Source of the DNA: Nocardiopsis quinghaiensis
Lineage (GTDB): Bacteria; Actinomycetota; Actinomycetes; Streptosporangiales; Streptosporangiaceae
Assembly: GCF_008638365.1 (NCBI RefSeq)
Contig: NZ_VWVU01000003.1
Location: 186,001-250,000, forward strand
Direction of reading: 5' to 3'
DNA length: 64,000 nt
The position numbers and the translations under genes are program-made. How positions within the stretch are numbered: the stretch's first letter is position 1; each line of letters opens with the position of its first letter. This document shows, one piece after another, positions 54,018 to 62,282 of the stretch. The notes beneath the pieces were generated by a model. That model made no database searches and was not told the origin of the DNA. It worked only from the letters and a program-made list of their open reading frames with translations.

Positions 54018-55316
54018 ATGTCGTTTTCCTCGCTGGACACGGCCCTGCCCACGGGGGCCGACGCCCGCGAGCACGCGCTCCTGCTCCGGCGGGTGCACGA
54101 GGCAGCGCTCACCGGACGCCCGGCGCCCGCCCCGCTGCGTCCGGTCATCGAGGACTCCTGGGGGCGTACGCGCCGCTTCGGGATCGACCCCGACAGCGCG
54201 CCGCCGCCCCGGATGGCGCGTCTGGACGAACTCCAGCGCCACCGCGACGCCTCTCCGATCGCGGAGGTCCTGCCGCTGATCCGCCGCTCACTCGTCTCGG
54301 TCGCCGACGAGGCCGACCACGTCATGCTGGTCACCGACGCCTCCGGCCAGATCCTGTGGCGGGACGGAGCCCGACGGATCCGCGCCGTCGGCGACCGGGT
54401 GGGGCTCGTGGAGGGCGCCTTCTGGAACGAGGGCAGCGTCGGCACCAACGCCATCGGCACCGCCCTGGCCGTGGGCAGGCCCGTGCAGGTCTACTCCGCC
54501 GAGCACTTCGTCCGGAGCCTGCATCCCCTCACCTGCGCCTGCGCCCCCATACACGACCCCCGCGACGGGCGCCTGCTCGGCGCCGTCGACGTCACCGGCC
54601 CGGTGTCCACCATCCACCCCTCCACCCTGGCGCTGGTCCACGCGGTGGCCCAGTTGGCCGAGGCGCACCTGCAGAGCATTCACCACACCCACCTGGAACG
54701 ACTGCGCTCGGTGGCCGCGCCCCTGCTGGCCGGGATGACCGAGCGCGCGCTGGTGGTGGACGACGCCGGGTGGACCGCGGCCGCGGTCCACATGGAGCCG
54801 GTCCGGCGGGTGCTGCTGCCCAAGTACCGGGAGACGGGCACGGCCTGGCTGCCCGCGCTGGGGGACTGCGCCCTGGAACCCCTGCCCGGCGGCTGGCTGG
54901 TCCGGCCCCGGCCGGTGGAGCGGTCCGCGCCCTCCACGGTCACCCTGGACCTGTCCGGGGCCTCGCCGACCATGGTGGTGTCCGGACCCAGCGGGGAGTG
55001 GGCGCACCGGCTCACCCCGCGCCACGCGGAACTGCTGCTGTTGTTGGCCGTGCACCGGCAGGGACGCACGGGCGCACAGCTGTCCCAGGACGTGTTCGGC
55101 GCGAACGGACACGTGGTGACGGTGCGCGCCGAGCTCTCACGTGTGCGCCGCCACCTGGGCGGGATCATCGAGAGCCGCCCCTACCGCTTCAGCGAGGAGG
55201 TCCGTGTCCGGGTGTCCGGGCCCGGACACCCGGAGGACCTGCTGCCCGGCTCGGTGGCCCCGGGGGTGCACGCCCTGCGTGAGGCGCTCCGCGGCGAAAC
55301 CGCACCATGGCTCTAG
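54018..55316 (+). CDS. GAF-domain regulator with C-terminal winged helix
   Basis: A 432-residue protein. Residues about 25-225 match the N-terminal part of AcoR-type activators: PVIEDSWGRTRRFGIDPD, then a GAF domain with WNEGSVGTNAIGTALAVGRPVQVYSAEHF and PIHDPRDGRLLGAVDVTGP. It lacks the AAA+ sigma-54 domain and Fis-type HTH of AcoR. Instead the end (LTPRHAELLLLLAVHRQGRTGAQLSQDVFG...VRAELSRVRRHLGGIIESRPYRF) resembles a winged helix of the OmpR/SARP type. Such regulators often control aldehyde or alcohol dehydrogenases, but no target gene is adjacent. TTG 53982 is an alternative start. Confidence 0.82.
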   Translation: MSFSSLDTALPTGADAREHALLLRRVHEAALTGRPAPAPLRPVIEDSWGRTRRFGIDPDSAPPPRMARLDELQRHRDASPIAEVLPLIRRSLVSVADEADHVMLVTDASGQILWRDGARRIRAVGDRVGLVEGAFWNEGSVGTNAIGTALAVGRPVQVYSAEHFVRSLHPLTCACAPIHDPRDGRLLGAVDVTGPVSTIHPSTLALVHAVAQLAEAHLQSIHHTHLERLRSVAAPLLAGMTERALVVDDAGWTAAAVHMEPVRRVLLPKYRETGTAWLPALGDCALEPLPGGWLVRPRPVERSAPSTVTLDLSGASPTMVVSGPSGEWAHRLTPRHAELLLLLAVHRQGRTGAQLSQDVFGANGHVVTVRAELSRVRRHLGGIIESRPYRFSEEVRVRVSGPGHPEDLLPGSVAPGVHALREALRGETAPWL

Positions 55317-56081
55317 GCGACGTCTTCGCAACCTAGTGCAACCATTGCCGTTCCGGGGCCCGTGCGGTGGACTGGGCACGCGCGGCCCCGAACCGGTGGC
55401 GTTCGTCGGGCGAAAGAGGGCACGACGGATCGGCCACCGGTGGACATGTGGCATATTCACGGCCTTCGGACCTTGAGGGGGGTCCCGGGGGAGAGAACGG
55501 GAGAGATGCCACCGGGCTGAGGGTGGCCGCCCACGGGATTCGGGGGAACCCCGCGGCCATCGCGCCGGCGGTGCGTCCCGGAGGAGAAACCCCTCCGGGG
55601 CGCGGCGTTGCGCGGGGACGGGTGGGGGCCCGTCCCCGCGCACCACCCCTGTCCCTGTCCCGGAACGAGGTCCGCGGGACCGGGACTCCAGGCGCTCCGG
55701 AGCCGTCGCCCGGCGCGGGCACGCCGACCAGGGAAGAACGGTCCACGTTCCGGCCGCCGCCGCGTGAGTCGCGCGTGGAGGATGGGTACCCCGGAGGAAA
55801 CAGGGCGAAGGGGGCGGACATGGCCGATGCGGTGAACAGTACGGGAAGGGTGCCCTCCGTACCCTTGTCCACCCACTCAGCTAGACTCTGTGCGTTTACC
55901 GAGCCGCGTTCACCCGCGGCTCGGCCGACCCGACCGCCCCGGCCCTCCACGGCCCGCCCGCGGACGGGGCAGGGGCACCGTGTGAACCACGGGGGCGACA
56001 AGGGCGTCGAACCCGGGACCGGCAAGATCCCGGCCGACACCCCGTCGACCCCACAGACCGTCCTTCCTTCGGAGGTGGACC
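55317..56081. other. 765-base region without a recognisable gene
   Basis: Nothing convincing is encoded. Long frames on both strands lack third-position bias and family motifs. The last 200 bases probably contain the promoter of the aminotransferase operon; GGAGG at 56071-56075 is its ribosome-binding site. The region is the longest gap in the window. Confidence 0.4.
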
Positions 56082-57404
56082 GTGTCCGCTGACCACCGAG
56101 AGCAGCAGCCCGGCCAACAGGGCTCGCGCATCGACCCGCACTTCGGCCGCTACGCACGCCGAGCACAGGGCATGGTCGCATCGGAGGTCCGGGCACTCTT
56201 CGCGGTGGCGTCCCGCCCGGAGGTGGTCTCCCTCGCCGGAGGCATGCCCAACGTCGCGGCGCTGCCACTGGACCAGATCGGCGAGCTGGTCAAGGACGTC
56301 GTCTCCGAGGAGGGCGCGGCCGCGCTCCAGTACGGGTCGGCCCAGGGCGACCCCGTCCTGCGCGAGCAGCTCTGCGACTACATGACGCTGGAGGGCATCA
56401 CCGCCAGCCCCGACGACGTCATCGTCACCGTCGGCTCCCAGCAGGCGCTGGACCTCATCACCCGCGTCTTCGTCGACCCCGGCGACATCGTCCTGACCGA
56501 GGCCCCCACCTACGTCACCGCGATCAACACCTTCGCCGCCTTCCAGGCCGACATCCGCCACGTGGGCATGGACGAGCAGGGCGTGATCCCCGAGGAGCTG
56601 GAGGAGGCGCTGGTCCGCGCCGAACTGGACGGGCGACCGGTGAAGTTCTTCTACACCGTCCCCAACTTCCAGAACCCGGCCGGGATCACCATGTCGTCCG
56701 AGCGCCGCGCCGGCGTGGTCGCCGCCTGCGAGCGCCACGACGTGCTCATCGTCGAGGACAACCCGTACGGCCTGCTGCGCTACGACGGCGACCCCGAACC
56801 CACCCTCTACTCCCAGAGCGAGGGCAACGTCGTCTACCTGGGATCGCTGTCCAAGACGCTCTCCCCGGGCCTGCGCATCGGCTGGGCACTCGCCCCGGCC
56901 GCCGTACGGGCCAAACTCGTCCTGGCGGCCGAGTCGGCGATGCTCAGCCACTCCACCTTCAACCAGCTGGTGGTGCGCCGCTACCTCCACACCTTCCCCT
57001 GGCAGGAGCAGATCAAGGCGTTCAACACCATGTACGGAGAGCGCCGCGACACGATGCTCGACGCGCTGACGGCGATGATGCCGCAGGACTGCACCTGGAC
57101 CCGCCCCGAGGGCGGATTCTTCGTCTGGGCCACCCTGCCCGAGGGCATCGACTCCAAGGCCATGCTGCCCCGAGCCGTCGCCGAGCGGGTCGCCTACGTC
57201 CCCGGCACCGGCTTCTACGCCGACGAGCGCGGCCGGGCCAACATGCGCCTGAGCTTCTGTTTCCCCACACCCGAGCAGATCCGTGAGGGCGTGCGCCGCC
57301 TGGTCGGAGCCATCGAGGGGGAGGTCGACCTGCGTGATACGTTCGGCACCACCCTGGTCCCGGACTCCGAGGGCACGCAGACCCCCGCCGCCGACCTGCC
57401 CTGA
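56082..57404 (+). CDS. PLP-dependent aminotransferase (class I/II, LysN-like)
   Basis: A 440-residue fold-type I aminotransferase. The PLP lysine is Lys258 in YLGSLSKTLSPGLRIGW; VEDNPYGLLRYDG and TVPNFQNPAGITMS are typical of the 2-aminoadipate/valine-type and MocR-derived group, and ALQYGSAQGDPVLREQL is the substrate loop. No GntR HTH is fused, so it is an enzyme rather than a MocR regulator. The GTG at 56082 is set by GGAGG. It is followed 54 bases later by a D-Ala-D-Ala ligase-like gene, suggesting that the two act on the same amino acid. Confidence 0.9.
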   Translation: MSADHREQQPGQQGSRIDPHFGRYARRAQGMVASEVRALFAVASRPEVVSLAGGMPNVAALPLDQIGELVKDVVSEEGAAALQYGSAQGDPVLREQLCDYMTLEGITASPDDVIVTVGSQQALDLITRVFVDPGDIVLTEAPTYVTAINTFAAFQADIRHVGMDEQGVIPEELEEALVRAELDGRPVKFFYTVPNFQNPAGITMSSERRAGVVAACERHDVLIVEDNPYGLLRYDGDPEPTLYSQSEGNVVYLGSLSKTLSPGLRIGWALAPAAVRAKLVLAAESAMLSHSTFNQLVVRRYLHTFPWQEQIKAFNTMYGERRDTMLDALTAMMPQDCTWTRPEGGFFVWATLPEGIDSKAMLPRAVAERVAYVPGTGFYADERGRANMRLSFCFPTPEQIREGVRRLVGAIEGEVDLRDTFGTTLVPDSEGTQTPAADLP

Positions 57405-57458
57405 CACCCCCGCGAGGGCACAGCACTGATGACAGCAGCACAGAAGGAGGTCCGCGCC

Positions 57459-58409
57459 GTGGCAGACCTTGACCGGGTTCTCGTTCTCGCCGGGGGCCTG
57501 TCCCCCGAACACGAGGTGAGCGTCCACTCCGGACGCAGCGTCGCCGAGGCACTGCGCCGCCTGGGCGTGGAGGTCCAGGTCGCCGACGTCGGCTCCGGCC
57601 TGCTGGAGCGGCTCTCCCAGGACCCGCCGCAGGTGGTCTTCCCCGTCCTGCACGGATCGGCGGGCGAGGACGGCACCATCCGGGAGGTCCTGGAACTGGT
57701 CGGGGCGCCCTACGTGGGCGCCCGCCCCGGCGCCTGCCGCCTGGCCTACTCCAAGCCCGCCGCCAAGGCGCTGCTGACCGAGAGGGGCGTGCGGGTGCCG
57801 CGCGGCACAGTGCTGCCCAAGTCGGCCTTCCACGACCTGGGCGCCCCGGCGCTGGTGGAGCGGCTGGCCGACCGGTGGGGCCTGCCGCTGTTCGTCAAGC
57901 CCGACCGGGGCGGCTCCGCGTTCGGCGCCACCCCGGTCACCTCGGTGCAGGACCTGTCGGCCGCGCTGGTGTCCTGCTTCGCCTACGGCGACTCGGCCCT
58001 GGTCGAGGAGCAGATGCAGGGCACCGAGCTGGCCGTGGGCGTTCTGGACACCGGTGAGGGGCCGGTGGCGCTGCCGCCGGTGGAGATCGTGCCCGACGGC
58101 GGGGTCTACGACTACGCCGCCCGCTACACCGCCGGGCGCACCGAGTTCTTCTGCCCGGCGCGCCTGGGGACCGAGGCCATCACCGCGGCCACCGAGGTGG
58201 CGCTGACCGCGCACCGCGTCCTGGGCCTGCGGGACTTCTCCCGCACCGACGTCATCGTGGGCGCCGACGGCCGGGTCACCTTCCTGGAGGCCAACGTGGC
58301 CCCGGGGCTGACCGAGACCTCCACGTTCCCCATGGCGGCGGCCGCCGCCGGGCTGGACTTCGCGGTCGTGTGCCGGGAACTGGCCCACCAGGCGCTGCTG
58401 CGCGGCTGA
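57459..58409 (+). CDS. D-alanine-D-alanine ligase-like ATP-grasp enzyme
   Basis: A 316-residue ATP-grasp ligase. Family blocks: VLAGGLSPEHEVSVHSGRSV, VFPVLHGSAGEDGTIREVLELVGAPYVGA, LPLFVKPDRGGSAFGATPV, and the metal/ATP end VTFLEANVAPGLTETSTFPMAA. It is somewhat shorter than housekeeping Ddl (about 350-370 residues) and probably a paralogue that joins another pair of amino or hydroxy acids. The GTG at 57459 follows AAGGAGG at 8 bases; the ATG at 57429 lacks such a site. It is paired with the aminotransferase upstream. Confidence 0.87.
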   Translation: MADLDRVLVLAGGLSPEHEVSVHSGRSVAEALRRLGVEVQVADVGSGLLERLSQDPPQVVFPVLHGSAGEDGTIREVLELVGAPYVGARPGACRLAYSKPAAKALLTERGVRVPRGTVLPKSAFHDLGAPALVERLADRWGLPLFVKPDRGGSAFGATPVTSVQDLSAALVSCFAYGDSALVEEQMQGTELAVGVLDTGEGPVALPPVEIVPDGGVYDYAARYTAGRTEFFCPARLGTEAITAATEVALTAHRVLGLRDFSRTDVIVGADGRVTFLEANVAPGLTETSTFPMAAAAAGLDFAVVCRELAHQALLRG

Positions 58410-58418
58410 AAGCCCGCG

Positions 58419-58456
58419 CGCGGGGGCCGCCGGATTCCCGTCCGGCGGCCCCCGCG
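58419..58456. terminator. Strong bidirectional stem-loop terminator
   Basis: A perfect 16-bp stem (58419-58434 with 58441-58456; core GGGGGCCGCCGGA facing TCCGGCGGCCCCC) and 6-base loop, between the ligase gene and the converging molybdenum hydroxylase operon. Confidence 0.85.
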
Positions 58457-58469
58457 TCGCCTCACGCCC

Positions 58470-59459
58470 CTACGCCTCCGGTACGTCCAGGGCCCGTCCG
58501 AGGACGTCACGCACGGTGGCGCACAGCAGGTCCACCTTGTACCCGGTCGCGGGCAGCGGGGAGCACAGGCCGGCCAGGCCCTCCAGCGACTCCTCCACGT
58601 CCGCTCCCAGCGGGCTCCCGGGACGCGCGCCCACCAGGGCGGCCTCCACCTCCGGCAGCCGCAACGGGGTACGCGCGACCCCGCCCACGGCCACCGCCGC
58701 CGAGGCCACCGGCCCCGAGCCCCCGTCCGCGAGGGACAGGCGGGCCACCGCCTCCACCAGCGGCCACTCCGCGCGGGAGCGTCCGGTCGCCCGCCGGTAG
58801 GCGACCCGCTCGCCCGGTACCGGGGCCGGCAGCGTCACCGACACCAGCACCTGTCCGGGCTCCAGCACGTGGTCGCGGGTGGGGTCGGCGGCGTCGTACA
58901 GGTCCGCCACCGCCCTCTCCGCCCGGCCGCCACCGGCCACCAGCACCGACGCGTCGTGGGCCAGCAGCGCCACCGCCAGCGACGACGGGTGCGGCGCCAC
59001 GCACGGACCCCGGTCCACAACCACCCCGTACAGGTGGTCGCCCCCGCGTGCGGGACAGGAGTCACCACCCGTCTGGAAGCAGTCGAAGGCCGGGTTGCGC
59101 AGGTACCAGCAGCGGTTGCGTTGGAGCAGGTTGCCGCCCAGCGTCGCGGCGTTGCGCACCTGCGGCGTGGCCAGCTCCCGCGCCGTGAGGGCCAGCGCCG
59201 GGTAGGCGTCCGCCAGCCGCGTATCCGCGGACAGCTCGCCCACGCCGGTCAGCGCGCCCAGGCGGACCGAGCCGTCGGGACGCCACTCCGCGCCGCGCAG
59301 TTCCTCCACCCCGGACAGGTCCACCACGGGAGCGGGTTCGAGGACCCCCGAGGACAGGCACGCCGTCAGGTCGGTTCCCCCGGCGCGCGGGCGGGCGCCC
59401 GTGCCGTCCAACCGGGTCAGGGCCTCGTCCAGCCCCGCGGGTCGTGTGGTCGCGGTCAT
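58470..59459 (-). CDS. Molybdenum hydroxylase, FAD subunit with PaoB-like four-Cys motif
   Basis: A 329-residue FAD-binding (CoxM/PaoB-type) subunit that accepts electrons from the 2Fe-2S centres. FAD segments: RPRAGGTDLTACL and PQVRNAATLGGNLLQRNRC. The insert after this holds four cysteines, Cys117, Cys127, Cys135 and Cys153 (NRCWYL, FDCFQ, DSCPA, GPCVA). The pattern matches the [4Fe-4S] loop of E. coli PaoB (YagS), unusual among FAD subunits. The ATG overlaps the stop of the large subunit gene by 4 bases, so the two are coupled. Confidence 0.9.
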   Translation of the reverse strand: MTATTRPAGLDEALTRLDGTGARPRAGGTDLTACLSSGVLEPAPVVDLSGVEELRGAEWRPDGSVRLGALTGVGELSADTRLADAYPALALTARELATPQVRNAATLGGNLLQRNRCWYLRNPAFDCFQTGGDSCPARGGDHLYGVVVDRGPCVAPHPSSLAVALLAHDASVLVAGGGRAERAVADLYDAADPTRDHVLEPGQVLVSVTLPAPVPGERVAYRRATGRSRAEWPLVEAVARLSLADGGSGPVASAAVAVGGVARTPLRLPEVEAALVGARPGSPLGADVEESLEGLAGLCSPLPATGYKVDLLCATVRDVLGRALDVPEA

Positions 59460-62104
59460 CGCAGTCCCTCCAGCAGTCGGTCCGGGCGGACGGGCAGGTC
59501 ACGGGGACGCCACCCGGTGGCGTCGTGCACGGCGTTGGCCACGGACGCGGCCACGCCCACCACCGAGACCTCGCCCAGACCGACACCGGCGCCCGCGGCG
59601 TGCTCGAACCCCTCCTGGTGGAAGTACACCTCGGTCTCGGGGACGTCGCCCATCCCCGGGATCCGGTAGTCCTCCAGGTTGTCGGTGAGCACCACCCCGG
59701 TGGTCGGATCGTGGCGGCGCTCCTCGAAGAGCGCGTACCCCACGCCCTGTACCACGGCGCCCTCGACCTGGTTGCGGGCCAGCCGCTCGGCGTACACGTG
59801 TCCCACGGCCATCCCCGCCCAGCACCGGGTGGGACGCACCCGGCCCAGCAGGGTGTCCACCTCCACCTCCATCACGTGCACGGCGCCGCTCATGCCCCGG
59901 CCCACGGCCAGGTCGCCCATGTCCGGGGACAGCGCCCCCCAGCGGTCGCGGCCGCGCTCGCCGACCACCCGTACTCCCTCGGCGGCGGCCAGCGCGTCCT
60001 TGAGAGCGTGCTCGGGGACCGGTCCCGCCTCGGGGACCCGCGGATCGTGCTCACGCAGCGCGGCGCGCAGCCGGTCGGCCGCGTCGGCCGCGGCCGGTCC
60101 CATGGAGGTGGTGGTGCGGCTGCCGAAGGACCCGGTGCCGTGCACCGAGCCGCTGTCGCCGATCTCCACGCGCAGGTCGGAGGCGGGTACCCCCAGCCGG
60201 TCGGCGACCACCTCGCCCAGGACAGTACGGATTCCGGTGCCGATGTCCTGGGTGGCCGAGCGCAACACCACCTGGCCGTCGCGGACCGACAGCTCCACAC
60301 GTGCCTTGGGGCCCATGAGGTAGAGCCAGTTGGAGGTGGCGATCCCGACCCCGCGCCGGAACCGGCCGGTGCGCGGTCCGCGCGGGCGCTCGCGCCACAG
60401 GTCCAGGGCGGCCACCCGTTCGTACAGCGCCTGCCGTTTGGGGTTGCCGTCCCAGCGGCGGCGCAGGGACAGGGGATCCTCGCCCAGCCGGTCGGCCATA
60501 GTGTCCACGGCCTGCTCCAGCGCCCAGGCCAGCGGTGCGCCGCCGGGGGCGCGCATGGGCTCGCCCGGCGGCCGGTGGGTGACCACGTCGAAGTCGCGGA
60601 CCCGGCGCGGCGAGCGCCCGTACCCCAGCAGTCCGAGCGTGGCGGTGGTGGAGCCCACCGCGATGCCGCCGTCACCGTGGGAGTCCACGGTCATCGCCGC
60701 CAGGTTCCCGCCGGAGTCGGCCAGCAGCGCCACCCGGGTGCGGGTGGCGGCGCGGTGCCCGGCGTCGGTCAGCTCCTCGGCGCGGTCGAAGGACACGCGC
60801 ACCGGGGCGTGGGCGAGCCGGGACAGCTCGGCCGCGGCCACCACGTCCGCCGACAGGCCGTTCTTGGCGCCGAAGCCGCCGCCGACGTACTCGCTGACCA
60901 CGCGCACCCGCTCCGGTGGCAGTTCCCAGCGCTCGGCGGCCTTCCGGGCGACCTTGGCCACCGTCTGGGTGGACACGCGCAGGGTCAGCGTGCCGTCGCG
61001 CTCCCAGGAGGCCACGCACACGTGGGGCTCCAACGGGCTGTGCAGTTGGACGGCGGTGGAGTACTCCTGGGCCACCAGGCGAGGGTCGTCGCGCTCGGCG
61101 GCCCTGCGCAGGCGCCGCACGGCGGTGGCGCCGCGCCAGCCGACCGTGGCGGGTCCGTGCACGTTGCCCCGCCAGGGGGCCGGGGGAGTGGGGGCCTCGC
61201 CGTAGGAGGGCGCGGCCCGGCGCTGGGCGCGCGTGGTGTACACCCGCGGGGCGTCCTCGGCGCGCGCCTCGTCCGCGTCCAGTACGGCGGGGAGGGGGTC
61301 GTAGTCCACCCGCACCGTCTCCGCTGCGGCACGGGCCAGGGCGGCGGTGGGCGCGGCCACGGCGGCGATCGGCTGGCCGACGTAGCGCACCAGGCGCTCC
61401 TCGCCCAGCAGGTCCGTGAACACCGGCCGCCCGTCCACGGCGACTCCGGGCACGGGGCGGCGCGTCGCACTGACGCGCGCCTCACCGGGGTGGACGGAGA
61501 ACACCCGCGCATGGGCGTGGGCCGAGCGCACGATCACCCCCTCCCAGCTCCCCTCGGGTGCCAGGTCGGCGCTGAAGCGGGCCCGGCCGGTGACCTTGTC
61601 CAGGGCGTCCACGCGCGGCGGGTCCCGGTCCGGCTCGGCGTCGAACTCCCCGGCGCAGGCGGCGGCCACGGCGGCGAAGATCCCCTCGTAGGCGCCGCAG
61701 CGGCACAGGTGTCCGGACAGGGCGTCGGCGATGCGCTCACGGCCCGGGCGGGCGTCGCCGTGCTCGGCGCGCCAGGCGTCGACGAAGGCGGAGGAGCCCA
61801 CCACGAACCCGGGGGTGCAGTAGCCGCACTGGAGCGCGTCGTGGGCGGCGAAGGCGCGCTGGACGGGGTGGTCGCCGCCCAGTCCCTCCACGGTGGTGAC
61901 GACACTGTCCGCCAGACGGTCGGCGGGCAGCAGGCACGAGGCGGTGGGGGCGCCGTCCACCAGGACGGTGCAGGCGCCGCAGACCCCGGTCCCGCAGGCG
62001 GTCTTGGTGCCGGTCAGGCCGAGCCGGTCGCGGATGTGCTCGGCCGCGGTGGTGTCGGGGGAGTCGGGGACGGGGGAGGAGGAGCCGTTCAGTCGAACGT
62101 TCAT
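59456..62104 (-). CDS. Molybdenum hydroxylase, fused 2Fe-2S and Moco subunit
   Basis: An 882-residue xanthine dehydrogenase-family subunit combining two usually separate chains. Residues 1-150 are the iron-sulfur part: plant-type cluster Cys37, Cys42, Cys45, Cys57 and second cluster Cys93, Cys96, Cys134, Cys136. Residues about 160-882 are the molybdopterin part, with EYVGGGFGAKNG, GEPMRAPGGAP and catalytic Glu845 in GVGLGEVSVVG. It probably oxidises an aldehyde or N-heterocycle. No signal peptide is seen, so it is cytoplasmic. It is first in a two-gene operon. A strong dyad lies just upstream; no XdhC-type maturation gene is visible. Confidence 0.92.
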   Translation of the reverse strand: MNVRLNGSSSPVPDSPDTTAAEHIRDRLGLTGTKTACGTGVCGACTVLVDGAPTASCLLPADRLADSVVTTVEGLGGDHPVQRAFAAHDALQCGYCTPGFVVGSSAFVDAWRAEHGDARPGRERIADALSGHLCRCGAYEGIFAAVAAACAGEFDAEPDRDPPRVDALDKVTGRARFSADLAPEGSWEGVIVRSAHAHARVFSVHPGEARVSATRRPVPGVAVDGRPVFTDLLGEERLVRYVGQPIAAVAAPTAALARAAAETVRVDYDPLPAVLDADEARAEDAPRVYTTRAQRRAAPSYGEAPTPPAPWRGNVHGPATVGWRGATAVRRLRRAAERDDPRLVAQEYSTAVQLHSPLEPHVCVASWERDGTLTLRVSTQTVAKVARKAAERWELPPERVRVVSEYVGGGFGAKNGLSADVVAAAELSRLAHAPVRVSFDRAEELTDAGHRAATRTRVALLADSGGNLAAMTVDSHGDGGIAVGSTTATLGLLGYGRSPRRVRDFDVVTHRPPGEPMRAPGGAPLAWALEQAVDTMADRLGEDPLSLRRRWDGNPKRQALYERVAALDLWRERPRGPRTGRFRRGVGIATSNWLYLMGPKARVELSVRDGQVVLRSATQDIGTGIRTVLGEVVADRLGVPASDLRVEIGDSGSVHGTGSFGSRTTTSMGPAAADAADRLRAALREHDPRVPEAGPVPEHALKDALAAAEGVRVVGERGRDRWGALSPDMGDLAVGRGMSGAVHVMEVEVDTLLGRVRPTRCWAGMAVGHVYAERLARNQVEGAVVQGVGYALFEERRHDPTTGVVLTDNLEDYRIPGMGDVPETEVYFHQEGFEHAAGAGVGLGEVSVVGVAASVANAVHDATGWRPRDLPVRPDRLLEGLR

Positions 62105-62123
62105 GGGAGCTTTCCTCGATACG

Positions 62124-62168
62124 AAGTTGACAGTGACAACTTAGGTGCGCTGTCATGGGACTGTCAAC
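62124..62168. promoter_or_regulatory. Overlapping dyads upstream of the molybdenum hydroxylase operon
   Basis: Two inverted repeats overlap. AAGTTG (62124-62129) and CAACTT (62137-62142) form a 6-base dyad across ACAGTGA, part of a near-palindromic 19-base block. GTTGACAGT (62126-62134) and ACTGTCAAC (62160-62168) form perfect 9-base arms across 25 bases. They begin 20 bases before the ATG at 62104, where a repressor would block initiation. No regulator gene is adjacent. Confidence 0.7.
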
Positions 62169-62282
62169 GGCGCCCGGTGGGGCTCGGGCACGTGCGTGAG
62201 CGGACCTCGGGGCCGTCGGCTCCTCGGACGAGGGCGCCGGTGCCCGCCCTCCCCGCTGGTGTGGGCGGTGCGGCCGCGGTGT

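Noticed and set aside
56082-57404. MocR-type regulator
   Set aside because: The aminotransferase fold is of that group, but there is no N-terminal GntR helix-turn-helix; the protein begins directly with the enzyme domain.
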